Shown here one piece after another: positions 37,574 through 46,372 of a DNA stretch of 64,000 nt. The first letter of the stretch is position 1. Each line of letters begins with the position of its first letter. The notes below the pieces were generated by a model. The model did no database searches, was not told the DNA's origin, and saw nothing but the letters and a program-made list of their open reading frames with translations. The stretch covers positions 1,178,001 through 1,242,000 of the forward strand of contig NZ_CM003596.1 of the NCBI RefSeq assembly GCF_001435845.1, given 5' to 3'. The position numbers and the translations under genes are program-made. The DNA is from Psychrobacter sp. P11G3 (GTDB taxonomy: Bacteria > Pseudomonadota > Gammaproteobacteria > Pseudomonadales > Moraxellaceae).

Positions 37574-38027
37574 AACAGTCTCTCAATGTATTAATAAAAT
37601 AGTTGGTACTGAGCTAATATAAGACTTGATATTTAGTCAGAATAAAACTGAGTTCATCTAAAACTCAGCTTGTTTGAAATATTAGTCAAATAGTAAATCA
37701 AAATTGGGCACATTGTAACAAATTTACCGGAATAGGGGTGAGGTTGTTACGGTATATGCTTAGGTTTTTACTCAGCGATGGCAGGTGTGTTTCTACTAAG
37801 GTTAGGATATGTCAGATATGTTAAAAGCTGAAAAGTGAATACGATTGGTTGCTTTTTATTTAGATAAGCGGTGTTCGATTTGGTATTCAGTATTTTTTGC
37901 TATAGTAAGTTATCATAGGTAAATAGTGGCATCAGGCTCACAAACAGTAAGTGCAATCTGCTGGTTGGTTTAATTTTTTTCAAACAATCAGCTCGCTCCA
38001 AAACACAATGTAAGGCAATATCCAATA
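37574..38027. other. Divergent intergenic region between ychF and the helicase gene
   Basis: About 450 bases without a gene or repeat I can support. Low complexity T-rich tracts occur near 37880-37910 and 37970. Confidence 0.35.
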
Positions 38028-40232
38028 ATGACAACCTCGATTTTTGACACACGCCACTATAAATACCCGCAAAACTTTCTTGAGATGAAGCCTAAACTGT
38101 CTCGACTTGAGCAGGCTATTAAAAAACTAGAGGCAAATTTAATTGATACGGCTGAGCCGACAAACCTTAAGTTATTAAAGCAGAGACTAGATAGCGGGTT
38201 GGGGTTAAAGGTCGATTATGCCAGTGAGCTAAATCCCGATCAGCTAATGGCAGCGACTACGATCGATGGCAAAGTATTGGTCATTGCTGGTGCAGGTTCG
38301 GGCAAGACCAAAACTTTGACCTATCGTACCAGTTATCTATTAGAAAACGGAGTGTCGCCTAAAGAGATTTTGCTACTGACTTTTACGCGTAAAGCCGCGA
38401 ATGAGATAAAAGATAGAGCTAAGTCCTTGCTAGCAAGCAGTCTTTCAAATCAAAAGCTATCAGATGAAGAGCTGGCTGAGGATAAGCTGCCAACTGATAA
38501 AGCATTAAATAGCATCACTAGTGGTACTTTTCACTCGTTTTGTAATATGTTACTACGACAATATTCAGGGCTGCTCGGTATCAATCCAAGGTTTACGATT
38601 TTGGATACTGGCGATAGTGAGGATGCTATCGACTTGGTGCATAAAGAAAAAAAGTATCCTGCTCAAACCAAGCCACAAGCCTTTCCACGCAAAAAAACGC
38701 TGCAAAATATCATATCGACGTCTAGAAACAGACGTATACATATTCGCGACTTAATCGAAAGTAACTACCCAGATATCGCCGTGCATATTCCTATCATCGA
38801 GCAGCTGGCAGTTGACTTTCATGAGTACAAGCGCGCCAATCACTTATATGATTTTGATGACATAATTAGCCAAGTCGTACGCCATTTGAAGACCAATGAC
38901 ACTTTTCGACAGCTGCTGCAAAGCCAATACCGCTATATTATGGTTGATGAGTATCAAGACACCAATATTCCACAAAAGCAACTAATTGACTTAATATGTG
39001 AGCCTGAGTCGGTATCGCTGATGGTAGTTGGTGACGACAATCAAAGTATTTACGCGTTTCGCGGTGCCAATTACGAAAACATTTTGCTGTTCGGTGAGAC
39101 TTATCCTCATGCCAAACTTATTAAGCTTGAGCAAAATTATCGCAGCTCACCGTCCGTTTTAAATTATATCAATGCTTTGTCCGCGCAAATCACGCTAGGC
39201 TATCAAAAGCAGCTGTATTCTGATGCGCCGATAGAAGGACACAAACCAGTATTTCGACGACTCAGTGATGAGCCAAAAGAAGCGGGCTATATCACTGATA
39301 AGATCGTCGCGCTAAAGCCAGAGTATGACTACAACGACTTTGCGGTATTATGCCGTACATCATTTCAGTCCAATTACGTACAGCTAGAATTTATGGCGCG
39401 CAACATTCCCTTTATCGTGGTGGGTGGTATCAAGTTCATTGAAAGACGACATATCAAAGATGTGTTGGCCTTTGTCAAAATACTCTATAACCCAAATGAC
39501 ACGATTGCTTGGCATCGTATTTTAACCTTGTTTAAAGGGGTGGGTGCAGTGACGGCGACGCGCTTAACCCAAGCTATTACTGCTGACAATAATGCATTTG
39601 AATCCTTACTGGCCGCACCCTTTGCAAAAAAGAGCGATCAGTTAGAGCCTCTATATCATGCGCTTGCCAAGGCACAGCAAGCTGAATCGGTCGAGACAGC
39701 TATTGAACATATTCTTGAGTTTTATATCCCAGTGTTAAAGCTTATCGAAGATAATTGGCGTGAGCGTACCGAAGACTTTCGGGTGCTAAAGAACTTAGCG
39801 ACAGAGCACACAAGCCTTGATAGTTTTTTAGAAAATCTCGCTTTAGACCCACCTAATGATTCAGTTGCCGTGATGAGCAATTCGGATAATGGACAAGACA
39901 GTAGCAATGACAAAGTTACTATCTCGACCATTCATAGTGCTAAAGGGCTTGAGTGGCCAGTAGTATTTGTGAATTCTTTAGTAGATGGCATCACGCCACA
40001 TCATCGTTCTTTGGATGACTTTGAAGCATTAGAAGAAGAGCGTAAGCTGTTTTATGTTGCCTGTAGTCGTGCAAAGACACAGTTGTATCTGACAGCACCA
40101 AACTACTTTTCTAGTTATTCTGGATATTTTGATAAGCCGTCACGTTTTATCGCTGAGCTATCTGCGGATGAGGTAACGGTTGAAACGACAAGACGGACCA
40201 TGATAGAAGATGATGACCCCATTTGGTGGTAA
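38028..40232 (+). CDS. UvrD/Rep-family ATP-dependent DNA helicase
   Basis: A superfamily 1A helicase of 734 residues, probably acting in DNA repair or replication restart. Motif I is AGAGSGKTKTLTYR near residue 88. Motif Ia is LLLTFTRKAANEI. Motif II is MVDEYQDTN near 305, and GDDNQSIYAFRGA is motif III. TISTIHSAKGLEWPVVFVN is motif V and FYVACSRAK motif VI. The N-terminal 65 residues are an extra helical region rather than the usual start of UvrD or Rep. The length fits the PcrA/Rep size class, but the sequence is not clearly any one of them. It has no operon partner; dadA-like follows after 340 bases. Confidence 0.88.
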   Translation: MTTSIFDTRHYKYPQNFLEMKPKLSRLEQAIKKLEANLIDTAEPTNLKLLKQRLDSGLGLKVDYASELNPDQLMAATTIDGKVLVIAGAGSGKTKTLTYRTSYLLENGVSPKEILLLTFTRKAANEIKDRAKSLLASSLSNQKLSDEELAEDKLPTDKALNSITSGTFHSFCNMLLRQYSGLLGINPRFTILDTGDSEDAIDLVHKEKKYPAQTKPQAFPRKKTLQNIISTSRNRRIHIRDLIESNYPDIAVHIPIIEQLAVDFHEYKRANHLYDFDDIISQVVRHLKTNDTFRQLLQSQYRYIMVDEYQDTNIPQKQLIDLICEPESVSLMVVGDDNQSIYAFRGANYENILLFGETYPHAKLIKLEQNYRSSPSVLNYINALSAQITLGYQKQLYSDAPIEGHKPVFRRLSDEPKEAGYITDKIVALKPEYDYNDFAVLCRTSFQSNYVQLEFMARNIPFIVVGGIKFIERRHIKDVLAFVKILYNPNDTIAWHRILTLFKGVGAVTATRLTQAITADNNAFESLLAAPFAKKSDQLEPLYHALAKAQQAESVETAIEHILEFYIPVLKLIEDNWRERTEDFRVLKNLATEHTSLDSFLENLALDPPNDSVAVMSNSDNGQDSSNDKVTISTIHSAKGLEWPVVFVNSLVDGITPHHRSLDDFEALEEERKLFYVACSRAKTQLYLTAPNYFSSYSGYFDKPSRFIAELSADEVTVETTRRTMIEDDDPIWW

Positions 40233-40575
40233 TACTTCAAGTTTAGTTGATTATCCAATCAATTAAACATAAGCTAATAAGGCTATGCAGTAATATAGAT
40301 AAGTGAGCTTCCGAATACTTGAACGTTTTATAACTAAAAACATCAGATAACTTGCCGCGATTCTCACTAAAATTGTTGCTATATTATTGCTCAAGGCTAG
40401 TATTATTCCTATCAAAAATACCTTCTCAAAAACCCCATAACCAAAAGTATGTGACGCGAAAATATTTATCAGATAAGGGTTTCAAATTTATCCTAATGCG
40501 TTACTATTACCACCTAATTCTGTTAGACCCTTATATTTGATACTCTGTATTAACACCCTAAGAAAAGGATAGGTT
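40233..40575. other. Intergenic region before the dadA-like gene
   Basis: About 340 bases with no gene I can support. One short open frame here is very hydrophobic and basic with no ribosome-binding site, and it was rejected. The AAGGAT before the next ATG fits the dadA-like start. Confidence 0.35.
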
Positions 40576-41823
40576 ATGCGCTACGAAGTTATCGTTATCG
40601 GTGCAGGTATGGTTGGCACGTCAATCGCGTGGCATCTACAAAAAAATAACTCAAATGTATTATTGTTAGACAAAAAATTGCCAGGGTCAGAGACCTCATA
40701 TGGCAATGCAGGATTGATTCAGCGCGAAGCCATTCATACACATCCTTTTCCTCGTCAGCTGACAGAAATGATCAGAGTGTTGCCAAACCAAGGTACCGAT
40801 ATTCGCTATCGTATTCCGGCCATTTTGCGTTATCACCAAGCGCTGCTTCAGTACTGGAAATACTCTACGCCAGCTTCAGTCAAAAAGATCGAATCAGAGT
40901 GGCAGACGCTGATTGAGCATTGTACTAGTGAGCACCAAACCATGATTAGCGCTTCTGGTGCTGACGAGCTCATTACTCGTGATGGTTGGTTGCAGTTGCA
41001 TCGCTCAGAAGAGACGTTTAAAGAAGCGCAAGTATCAGCTATCGACGCACGTAATCAAGGTGTTGAGCATAACGTCCTAAACCTTGAAGAACTAAAGGCA
41101 ATGGAACCTAGTGCCAATTTTGAAGGTTTCGTTGGCGCGATTCATTGGAAAAACTCTTGGCAAGTATCAAACCCAAGCTCGCTCGTAAAAGCTTATGCGA
41201 AAAACTTCCAAGATATGCAGGGTACGATCAAAGAAAGCGATGTAAAAGAAATCGTTCAAGAAGCCGAAGGTTGGAAAGTTATCACTGATAACGATACCTA
41301 CTATAGTGATAAATTGGTTATCGCAGCAGGCCCATGGTCTAATGATTTGATTAAACCACTTGGCTATAACTTACCACTATTCCCAATGCGCGGCTATCAT
41401 CAGCATTTCAAAGTGACAGAAAAGAATACAATTCATCATAGTATGTTTGATATGGACAAAGGCTTTGTGATGGGGCCGATGCAGCAGGGTATCCGTATCA
41501 CTACTGGTGCTGAGATGACCACAATGAATGCGCCAAAGAACTTTGGTCAGTTAAAAACCGTATTGAAGCTGGCGAAAAAAATCTTGCCACTAGAAGATGC
41601 GGTTGAGAGTGAAGCATGGGCGGGCTCTCGTCCTTGTATGCCTGATATGAAGCCAGTAATCGGTCCTGCTGACAAGCATGACAAACTATGGTTTGCATTT
41701 GGTCACAGTCATCAAGGCTTCACTTTAGGGCCAATGACAGGTCGTCTGGTTGAAGAGATGATCCACGATAAGCCTACATTGGTCGATCTTGCACCATTTA
41801 GTGCCCAGCGTTTTTCTAACTAA
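40576..41823 (+). CDS. FAD-dependent D-amino acid dehydrogenase-like oxidoreductase
   Basis: A 415-residue DAO-family flavoprotein that probably oxidises D-amino acids (DadA type) to imino acids, delivering electrons to the respiratory chain from the inner membrane face. An N-terminal Rossmann motif VIVIGAGMVGTSIAWHL is present. A second dinucleotide region is LVIAAGPWSNDLI near 247. Family end motifs are AWAGSRPCMPDMKPVIGP and FGHSHQGFTLGPMTGRLVEE. RidA lies downstream on the same strand, the usual partner that clears the reactive imine products; this supports the call. The start follows AAAAGGAT. Substrate (alanine, or another amino acid) is not shown by sequence. Confidence 0.85.
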   Translation: MRYEVIVIGAGMVGTSIAWHLQKNNSNVLLLDKKLPGSETSYGNAGLIQREAIHTHPFPRQLTEMIRVLPNQGTDIRYRIPAILRYHQALLQYWKYSTPASVKKIESEWQTLIEHCTSEHQTMISASGADELITRDGWLQLHRSEETFKEAQVSAIDARNQGVEHNVLNLEELKAMEPSANFEGFVGAIHWKNSWQVSNPSSLVKAYAKNFQDMQGTIKESDVKEIVQEAEGWKVITDNDTYYSDKLVIAAGPWSNDLIKPLGYNLPLFPMRGYHQHFKVTEKNTIHHSMFDMDKGFVMGPMQQGIRITTGAEMTTMNAPKNFGQLKTVLKLAKKILPLEDAVESEAWAGSRPCMPDMKPVIGPADKHDKLWFAFGHSHQGFTLGPMTGRLVEEMIHDKPTLVDLAPFSAQRFSN

Positions 41824-41837
41824 GCGCGTATCTGATA

Positions 41838-41944
41838 TATAGTTGATCCAATTTAAGAGCGGTACAAGGCAACCGAGTGCAGATGTATATGTCATACTTC
41901 AAGCGAGGTTAACGCTGTAACGCTTTTATAGTGGATTGACTATA
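41838..41944. repeat. MITE-like element with terminal inverted repeats
   Basis: A 107-base block whose two ends are 24-base inverted repeats matching at 19 positions (TATAGTTGATCCA... at 41838 against the reverse complement of 41921-41944). The interior (GGTACAAGGCAACCGAGTGC, AAGCGAGGTTAACGCTG) is non-coding. No target duplication is evident. The layout fits a small non-autonomous mobile repeat inserted between the dadA-like gene and ridA. Confidence 0.6.
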
Positions 41945-41983
41945 GTTAGCACAGACTTAAATTAATAAATGAAAGGTATAGAC

Positions 41984-42325
41984 ATGATTAAGAAGCTACA
42001 CAGCAATCAACGTATGAGCAAAACCGTAATCCATAACCAAACTATCTATTTGTGTGGTCAGGTAGGTAATGCAGAAGACGATATCAAAGCGCAAACATTG
42101 ACTTGTCTAGAAAAAATCCAAACGTTGCTAGAAGAGGTAGGCAGTGACAAATCAAAGCTACTATCAGTCACGGTTTGGATCAAAGACATGGCTGACTTTG
42201 CTGCTATGAATGAAGTTTATGACCAGTGGTTTGAAGGTATTCAGCCACCGGCTCGCGCTTGTGGTGAGTCAGCATTGGCACGTCCTGAGCTATTGGTTGA
42301 AATGATCGCTATCGCTGCTGAGTAA
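41984..42325 (+). CDS. ridA: RidA family enamine/imine deaminase
   Basis: RidA proteins hydrolyse reactive 2-aminoacrylate and other imines made by PLP enzymes or amino-acid oxidases; here the substrate is likely to come from the upstream DadA-like enzyme. From the ATG at 41984 (AAAGG seven bases upstream) the product has 113 residues; an earlier in-frame ATG at 41969 is less well placed. TIYLCGQVGNAEDDIKAQT and the C-terminal ARPELLVEMIAIAA match the family, with the conserved Arg and Glu of the active site. The MITE-like element separates it from the dadA-like gene. Confidence 0.9.
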   Translation: MIKKLHSNQRMSKTVIHNQTIYLCGQVGNAEDDIKAQTLTCLEKIQTLLEEVGSDKSKLLSVTVWIKDMADFAAMNEVYDQWFEGIQPPARACGESALARPELLVEMIAIAAE

Positions 42326-42364
42326 TAAATGGCTCGTAGTATCTGTATCAAGTAGAAATAGAAA

Positions 42365-42401
42365 TAAAAAAGGCCATGATAGTGATATCGTGGCCTTTTT
42401 T
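42365..42401. terminator. Bidirectional terminator between ridA and the crotonase gene
   Basis: Stem AAAAAAGGCCATGAT/ATCGTGGCCTTTTTT (one G-T pair) with a short loop, suited to both convergent genes. Confidence 0.85.
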
Positions 42402-42512
42402 GTGCTTGGTAATAAGCAAATTTAATTATCGAAAAAGCGCGTGTTAACTTTCTAGATAAAGCCTGCGCTATGTGACGTCAGCTAAGCAATACAGTGATTA
42501 GTGTCATAGGTA

Positions 42513-43325
42513 CTAACACCCCTTCCATACCGCTTGGCGCTTCTCAATAAAAGCATCAATCCCTTCACCCACATCGTCTGCCATCATATTGCCCGTCATT
42601 ACTTCACTGGCATAGTCATACGCGTCTTCGATGTTCATACCCAGCTGCTTATAAAACATATCTTTGCCAGTTTTTACTGCCACCGGAGACTTGATAGTAA
42701 TTGCCGTTATCAATGATTGTAGTGTTTGATTTAGTTGCTCTGCTGCTGCGACTCGATTGATCAATCCATATTGCAAAGCAGTATGCGCATCGATGAACTC
42801 ACCTGTGATTAGCATCTCAAACGCTTGTTTACGAGGTAGATTGCGACTGATAGCAACGGCAGGTGTAGAGCAGAAAAGTCCAACGTTTATTCCAGAGGTA
42901 GCGAACTTTGCATCATCAGCGGCAATGGCTAGGTCACAAGCTGCGACCAGCTGACATCCTGCTGCTGTGGCAATACCTTGTACTTTTGCGATGACGACTT
43001 GCGGCATCTGATTAATGGTTAGCATCATTTGGCTACATTGCTGAAATAGCGCACGATGAAATGCTTCATCTGAGTGTGCGCGCATTTGTTTTAGATTATG
43101 ACCAGCACAAAACGCCTTGCCTGTCGCTTGAATAACCACCACTCTGATTGTATCGTCTTGAGAGATACTGTCTAGCTCTGTTTGCATGGCAGACAGTACT
43201 TCAACGGACAACGCATTAAATTGCTTGGGTTGGTTTAAGGTGAGCGTGACGACGCCACTTTCTTTATTGTCTTCTCTAATAACCAAAAGGTCATCTATGT
43301 CTAAAATAACGTCAGATTGAGTCAT
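42513..43325 (-). CDS. Enoyl-CoA hydratase/isomerase-family (crotonase-fold) protein
   Basis: A 270-residue crotonase-fold protein resembling the ECHDC3 subgroup. The CoA-binding oxyanion-hole region FCAGHNLKQM is at about 72 and GIATAAGCQLVAACDLAIAA at about 115. Where true hydratases have Glu (GCEL and the QPE segment), this protein has Gln (GCQL) and Gly (TSGINVG). FCSTPAVAISR follows. The loss of both catalytic Glu suggests it is not an ordinary beta-oxidation hydratase. It is alone on the minus strand, convergent with ridA. Its role is unknown. Confidence 0.85.
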   Translation of the reverse strand: MTQSDVILDIDDLLVIREDNKESGVVTLTLNQPKQFNALSVEVLSAMQTELDSISQDDTIRVVVIQATGKAFCAGHNLKQMRAHSDEAFHRALFQQCSQMMLTINQMPQVVIAKVQGIATAAGCQLVAACDLAIAADDAKFATSGINVGLFCSTPAVAISRNLPRKQAFEMLITGEFIDAHTALQYGLINRVAAAEQLNQTLQSLITAITIKSPVAVKTGKDMFYKQLGMNIEDAYDYASEVMTGNMMADDVGEGIDAFIEKRQAVWKGC

Positions 43326-43430
43326 TTATCATCCTTGATAATGGGTTGGTTTATAGTTTTATATATAGCTGACTAAATAGTAGCATGGCTCATATTCTAT
43401 ACAATAGATGGAACACATAGAAAGCGCACA

Positions 43431-43470
43431 AAAAAATAGCGCACTCAGATGATGAGTACGCTATTGGTTT
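43431..43470 (-). terminator. Terminator after the VOC gene
   Basis: On the minus strand AATAGCGTACTCA/TGAGTGCGCTATT forms a 13-base-pair stem (one wobble), followed by seven T. It separates the VOC gene from the crotonase gene. Confidence 0.8.
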
Positions 43471-43535
43471 TTCAGTCAGATATAAGCTAAATCTATACTA
43501 GGTTAAATTTATACTAAGCTGTATTTATACTGAAA

Positions 43536-44036
43536 CTAGTATGCGCCTTCGCTATAGATAAGCTCGTAGCTGTGGCTATAAATTTCAACGATGTTACCGA
43601 ACGGGTCTTCCATATAAATCATGCGATAAGGTTTTTCGCCAGGGTAGTAGTAACGTGGTTTTTCCATACGCTTCTTACCACCTGCGGCAACCATACGCTC
43701 AGCCAACTCTTCAACATTTGGATCTTGAACGCAGAAGTGAAAGATACCTGTTTTCCAATATTCAAAGTTGTTTTCAGGGTTTTCTTGATTTTTGAATTCA
43801 AAAATCTCAACACCGATACGGTCACCAGTAGATAGGTGAGCGATACGGAAGCTGCCCCAACCTGCACCGAATACTTCGGTACACATCTCACCAATGGCAC
43901 TGTCATCTTCGACAATCTCAGTTGGTTCCATGATGGTGTACCAACCCATCACTTCAGTATAGAATTTTACGGCTGCATCTAGGTCAGGGACTGAAAGACC
44001 GATGTGCGAAAAGCTTCTTGGATAAACGTTGTTCAT
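43536..44036 (-). CDS. VOC-superfamily (glyoxalase-like) protein
   Basis: A 166-residue vicinal-oxygen-chelate protein. The start at 44036 is set by CAGGAGC; a longer frame to 44099 lacks a good site. One betaalphabeta motif is SHIGLSVPDLDAAVKFYTEVMGW at the N-terminus, the second GIFHFCVQDPNVEELAERM with the metal-ligand pattern, and MEDPFGNIVEIYSHSYE at the C-terminus. His and Glu residues are placed as in metal-binding VOC enzymes (glyoxalase I, dioxygenases), but the class cannot be told. It is divergent from a LysR gene with about 105 bases between, which suggests it is the regulated target. Confidence 0.82.
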   Translation of the reverse strand: MNNVYPRSFSHIGLSVPDLDAAVKFYTEVMGWYTIMEPTEIVEDDSAIGEMCTEVFGAGWGSFRIAHLSTGDRIGVEIFEFKNQENPENNFEYWKTGIFHFCVQDPNVEELAERMVAAGGKKRMEKPRYYYPGEKPYRMIYMEDPFGNIVEIYSHSYELIYSEGAY

Positions 44037-44142
44037 ATTGTGCTCCTGTTTGATGTGCGTTTTCTTTAACGTGGAGCCAGTATACAAATGCACCGTCATT
44101 ATGTAAAATTATCAAATATTATATAAATAATTATGAAAAGTA

Positions 44143-45012
44143 ATGATAAATATCACATGGTTACGCACCTTTTGCACGCTTGCTGAAGTTGGACACTTTA
44201 CGCGCACAGCTGAACGTCTATATATGACGCAGTCCGGTGTGAGCCAACACATAAGTAAGTTAGAGGAGCAACTAGATACGGACTTGTTGATTCGTCAAGG
44301 AAAGCAGTTTTCATTGACCAATGCAGGGGAGCAGCTTTATAAAGAAGCAGGCGAGATATTGCAGCGATTATCAAATTTAGAACAGCGTATCGGTGAAGAT
44401 CCACCTTACGAAGGATTGGTACGGTTGATGTCACCGGGTAGTGTGGGACTTAAACTGTATCCGCAGCTTTTGACACTACAGCAGCAGCATCCAAAGCTAG
44501 TGATTGACTACCGTTTTGCTCCCAATTCTGATATTGAGCAGGCACTGGCTAATCACGAGATTGATATCGGCTTTATGACAGATATCTCAGACGATGAAAC
44601 AGTTAGCTGCAAGTCTATGGCGCAAGAAGCATTGATACTAGTAACTCCTGCGGCTACAGCAGAGCCTAGCTGGGAGCAGCTTATCGAGCTTGGGTTTATC
44701 GATCATCCAGATGGCGCCCATCATGCAGGCATGCTACTGACTGCCAATTATGAACAATTCCAGCATATCAATGATTTTGAGAAAAAAGGCTTTTCGAATC
44801 AGATAGGGTTAATCTTAGAGCCCGTCAGCAGGGGAATAGGTTTTACTGTTTTGCCAGCCCATGCCGTGGCTGCTTATCCAAAGCCTGAACTGATTAGCAG
44901 TCATCATTTACCAGTTGCCGTTAGCGAAACGCTATATCTAGCAGTTAGAAGACAGCAGACACTCTCTAATAGAATGCATACGGTCATCGATGAAGTAAAA
45001 AAATGGCTATAG
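44143..45012 (+). CDS. LysR-family transcriptional regulator, divergent from the VOC gene
   Basis: A 289-residue LysR-type regulator. The HTH region is at 1-60 (GHFTRTAERLYMTQSGVSQHISKLEEQL). A periplasmic-binding-like effector domain begins near residue 90 (GLVRLMSPGSVGLKLYPQLL). The divergent arrangement makes the neighbouring VOC gene a likely target. Ligand unknown. The stop lies 111 bases from the glycerate kinase gene, which is convergent with it. The ATG has weak ribosome-binding sequence upstream but begins the conserved family N-terminus MINITWLRTFCTL. Confidence 0.9.
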   Translation: MINITWLRTFCTLAEVGHFTRTAERLYMTQSGVSQHISKLEEQLDTDLLIRQGKQFSLTNAGEQLYKEAGEILQRLSNLEQRIGEDPPYEGLVRLMSPGSVGLKLYPQLLTLQQQHPKLVIDYRFAPNSDIEQALANHEIDIGFMTDISDDETVSCKSMAQEALILVTPAATAEPSWEQLIELGFIDHPDGAHHAGMLLTANYEQFQHINDFEKKGFSNQIGLILEPVSRGIGFTVLPAHAVAAYPKPELISSHHLPVAVSETLYLAVRRQQTLSNRMHTVIDEVKKWL

Positions 45013-45123
45013 ATATGTTGAGAATGATAAATGCACAGCTAATGAAGGGTTAATTGAAAGTTCAATAGCTGTGTATTTAACAGGAGAGGTTCATTGATAG
45101 ATTGCGACTATAAAAGATTGCGT

Positions 45124-46260
45124 CTATTTTAAAGTCTGCCCAAGTTTGATACTTGCAGCGATATTAGCAGCAGTCGTCTCAATATTGTTATAAGCAGAGC
45201 CTAACACGTTATCAATCGTGTCTACCTTTTGGATACTTGGCATGACCACATCGAACTGGCTGGTCTGAGCAGGTTTTAGTCCATCGACACTGCCGCAGAT
45301 AGCGATGACAGGTGTACGGCTAGCCTTAGCGATTTGGCTAATACCGCCTGCCACTTTACCCATGGCCGTTTGTGCATCGAGCTTGCCTTCGCCAGTGATG
45401 ACAAGATCTGCCTCTGCGATATGCTGTGACAGGTGAGCCACTTCGGCAACCGTATCAAAGCCTGACTTTAGCTGAGCTTGAAAGAACGTCATCATCGCAT
45501 AGCCAAGACCGCCAGCAGCGCCAGCGCCTTCAACGTATTGACAGTCTTCATAGCCATGCTGTCCACATAGGGTAGCAAAGTGACTGAGTGCCTTGTCCAA
45601 GGTATTTACTTGCTCTGGACAAGCGCCTTTTTGTGGGCCAAATACTGCGCTTGCACCCAGCAGACCGCATAATGGATTGGTCACATCACAAGCAACTTCA
45701 AATACTGTGTCTGATATCCTTGCATGAAGGTTTGTATTATCGAGCTTATGTAAGCTGGCAAGTGCGCCACCACCATGAGTGAGTAGGCTATCATTGATGT
45801 CATGAAATGTTATGCCTAGCGCCATTAGCATGCCAAGGCCTGCATCATTGGTTGCGCTACCACCTAGACCGATAACGATACGCTTAGCACCTTCTGCTAA
45901 CGCATCTTCGATCAGCTCCCCAACGCCATAACTGCTCGCAATAACAGGATTACGCTCATCAGCTGTCAGTAGGTGCAATCCGCACGCTTGAGCCACTTCG
46001 ATAACAGCAGTCGCGTCGGGCAATAACAGATACTTTGCCGTAATCGGTCTCATCAATGGGTCATGTACTCTGACTTCTTTCCAGCGCCCGCCCAATACAT
46101 AAGACAATACCGCAGAGGTACCTTCACCGCCATCGGCCATTGGCAACAGCTTATAGTCAGCATCTGGAAACACTTGACTAAAGCCAGATTGAATGGCGTG
46201 GCAAACATCAAGTGCTTCTAAACTTTCTTTAAATGAGTCAGGGGCGATCAAAATTTTCAT
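45124..46260 (-). CDS. Glycerate kinase (GarK/GlxK family)
   Basis: Phosphorylates D-glycerate with ATP to 2- or 3-phosphoglycerate. The 378 residues match the family (about 380). Seen are MKILIAPDSFKESL at the N-terminus, LPMADGGEGTSAVLSY, KRIVIGLGGSATNDAGLGMLMALG, the GAGAAGGLGYAMMTFF segment, and the ITGEGKLDAQTAMGKVA motif near the C-terminus. The upstream gene on the same strand (112 bases) encodes a GntP-family permease, which would supply the substrate. This fits a glycerate- or sugar-acid-use unit. No regulator gene is adjacent on the same strand. Confidence 0.92.
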   Translation of the reverse strand: MKILIAPDSFKESLEALDVCHAIQSGFSQVFPDADYKLLPMADGGEGTSAVLSYVLGGRWKEVRVHDPLMRPITAKYLLLPDATAVIEVAQACGLHLLTADERNPVIASSYGVGELIEDALAEGAKRIVIGLGGSATNDAGLGMLMALGITFHDINDSLLTHGGGALASLHKLDNTNLHARISDTVFEVACDVTNPLCGLLGASAVFGPQKGACPEQVNTLDKALSHFATLCGQHGYEDCQYVEGAGAAGGLGYAMMTFFQAQLKSGFDTVAEVAHLSQHIAEADLVITGEGKLDAQTAMGKVAGGISQIAKASRTPVIAICGSVDGLKPAQTSQFDVVMPSIQKVDTIDNVLGSAYNNIETTAANIAASIKLGQTLK

Positions 46261-46372
46261 ACGGCTCTCTTTGAATATCTTAATGACACGATCATTGCGA
46301 TAATGTCATGTTTTAAAACGTTTATTTAACGATCATCAAATAAACGTATATAGAAATACCCAATTTCATGAA

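Noticed and set aside
40352..40540. Short hydrophobic open frame before the dadA-like gene
   Set aside because: No ribosome-binding site and no family-like sequence.
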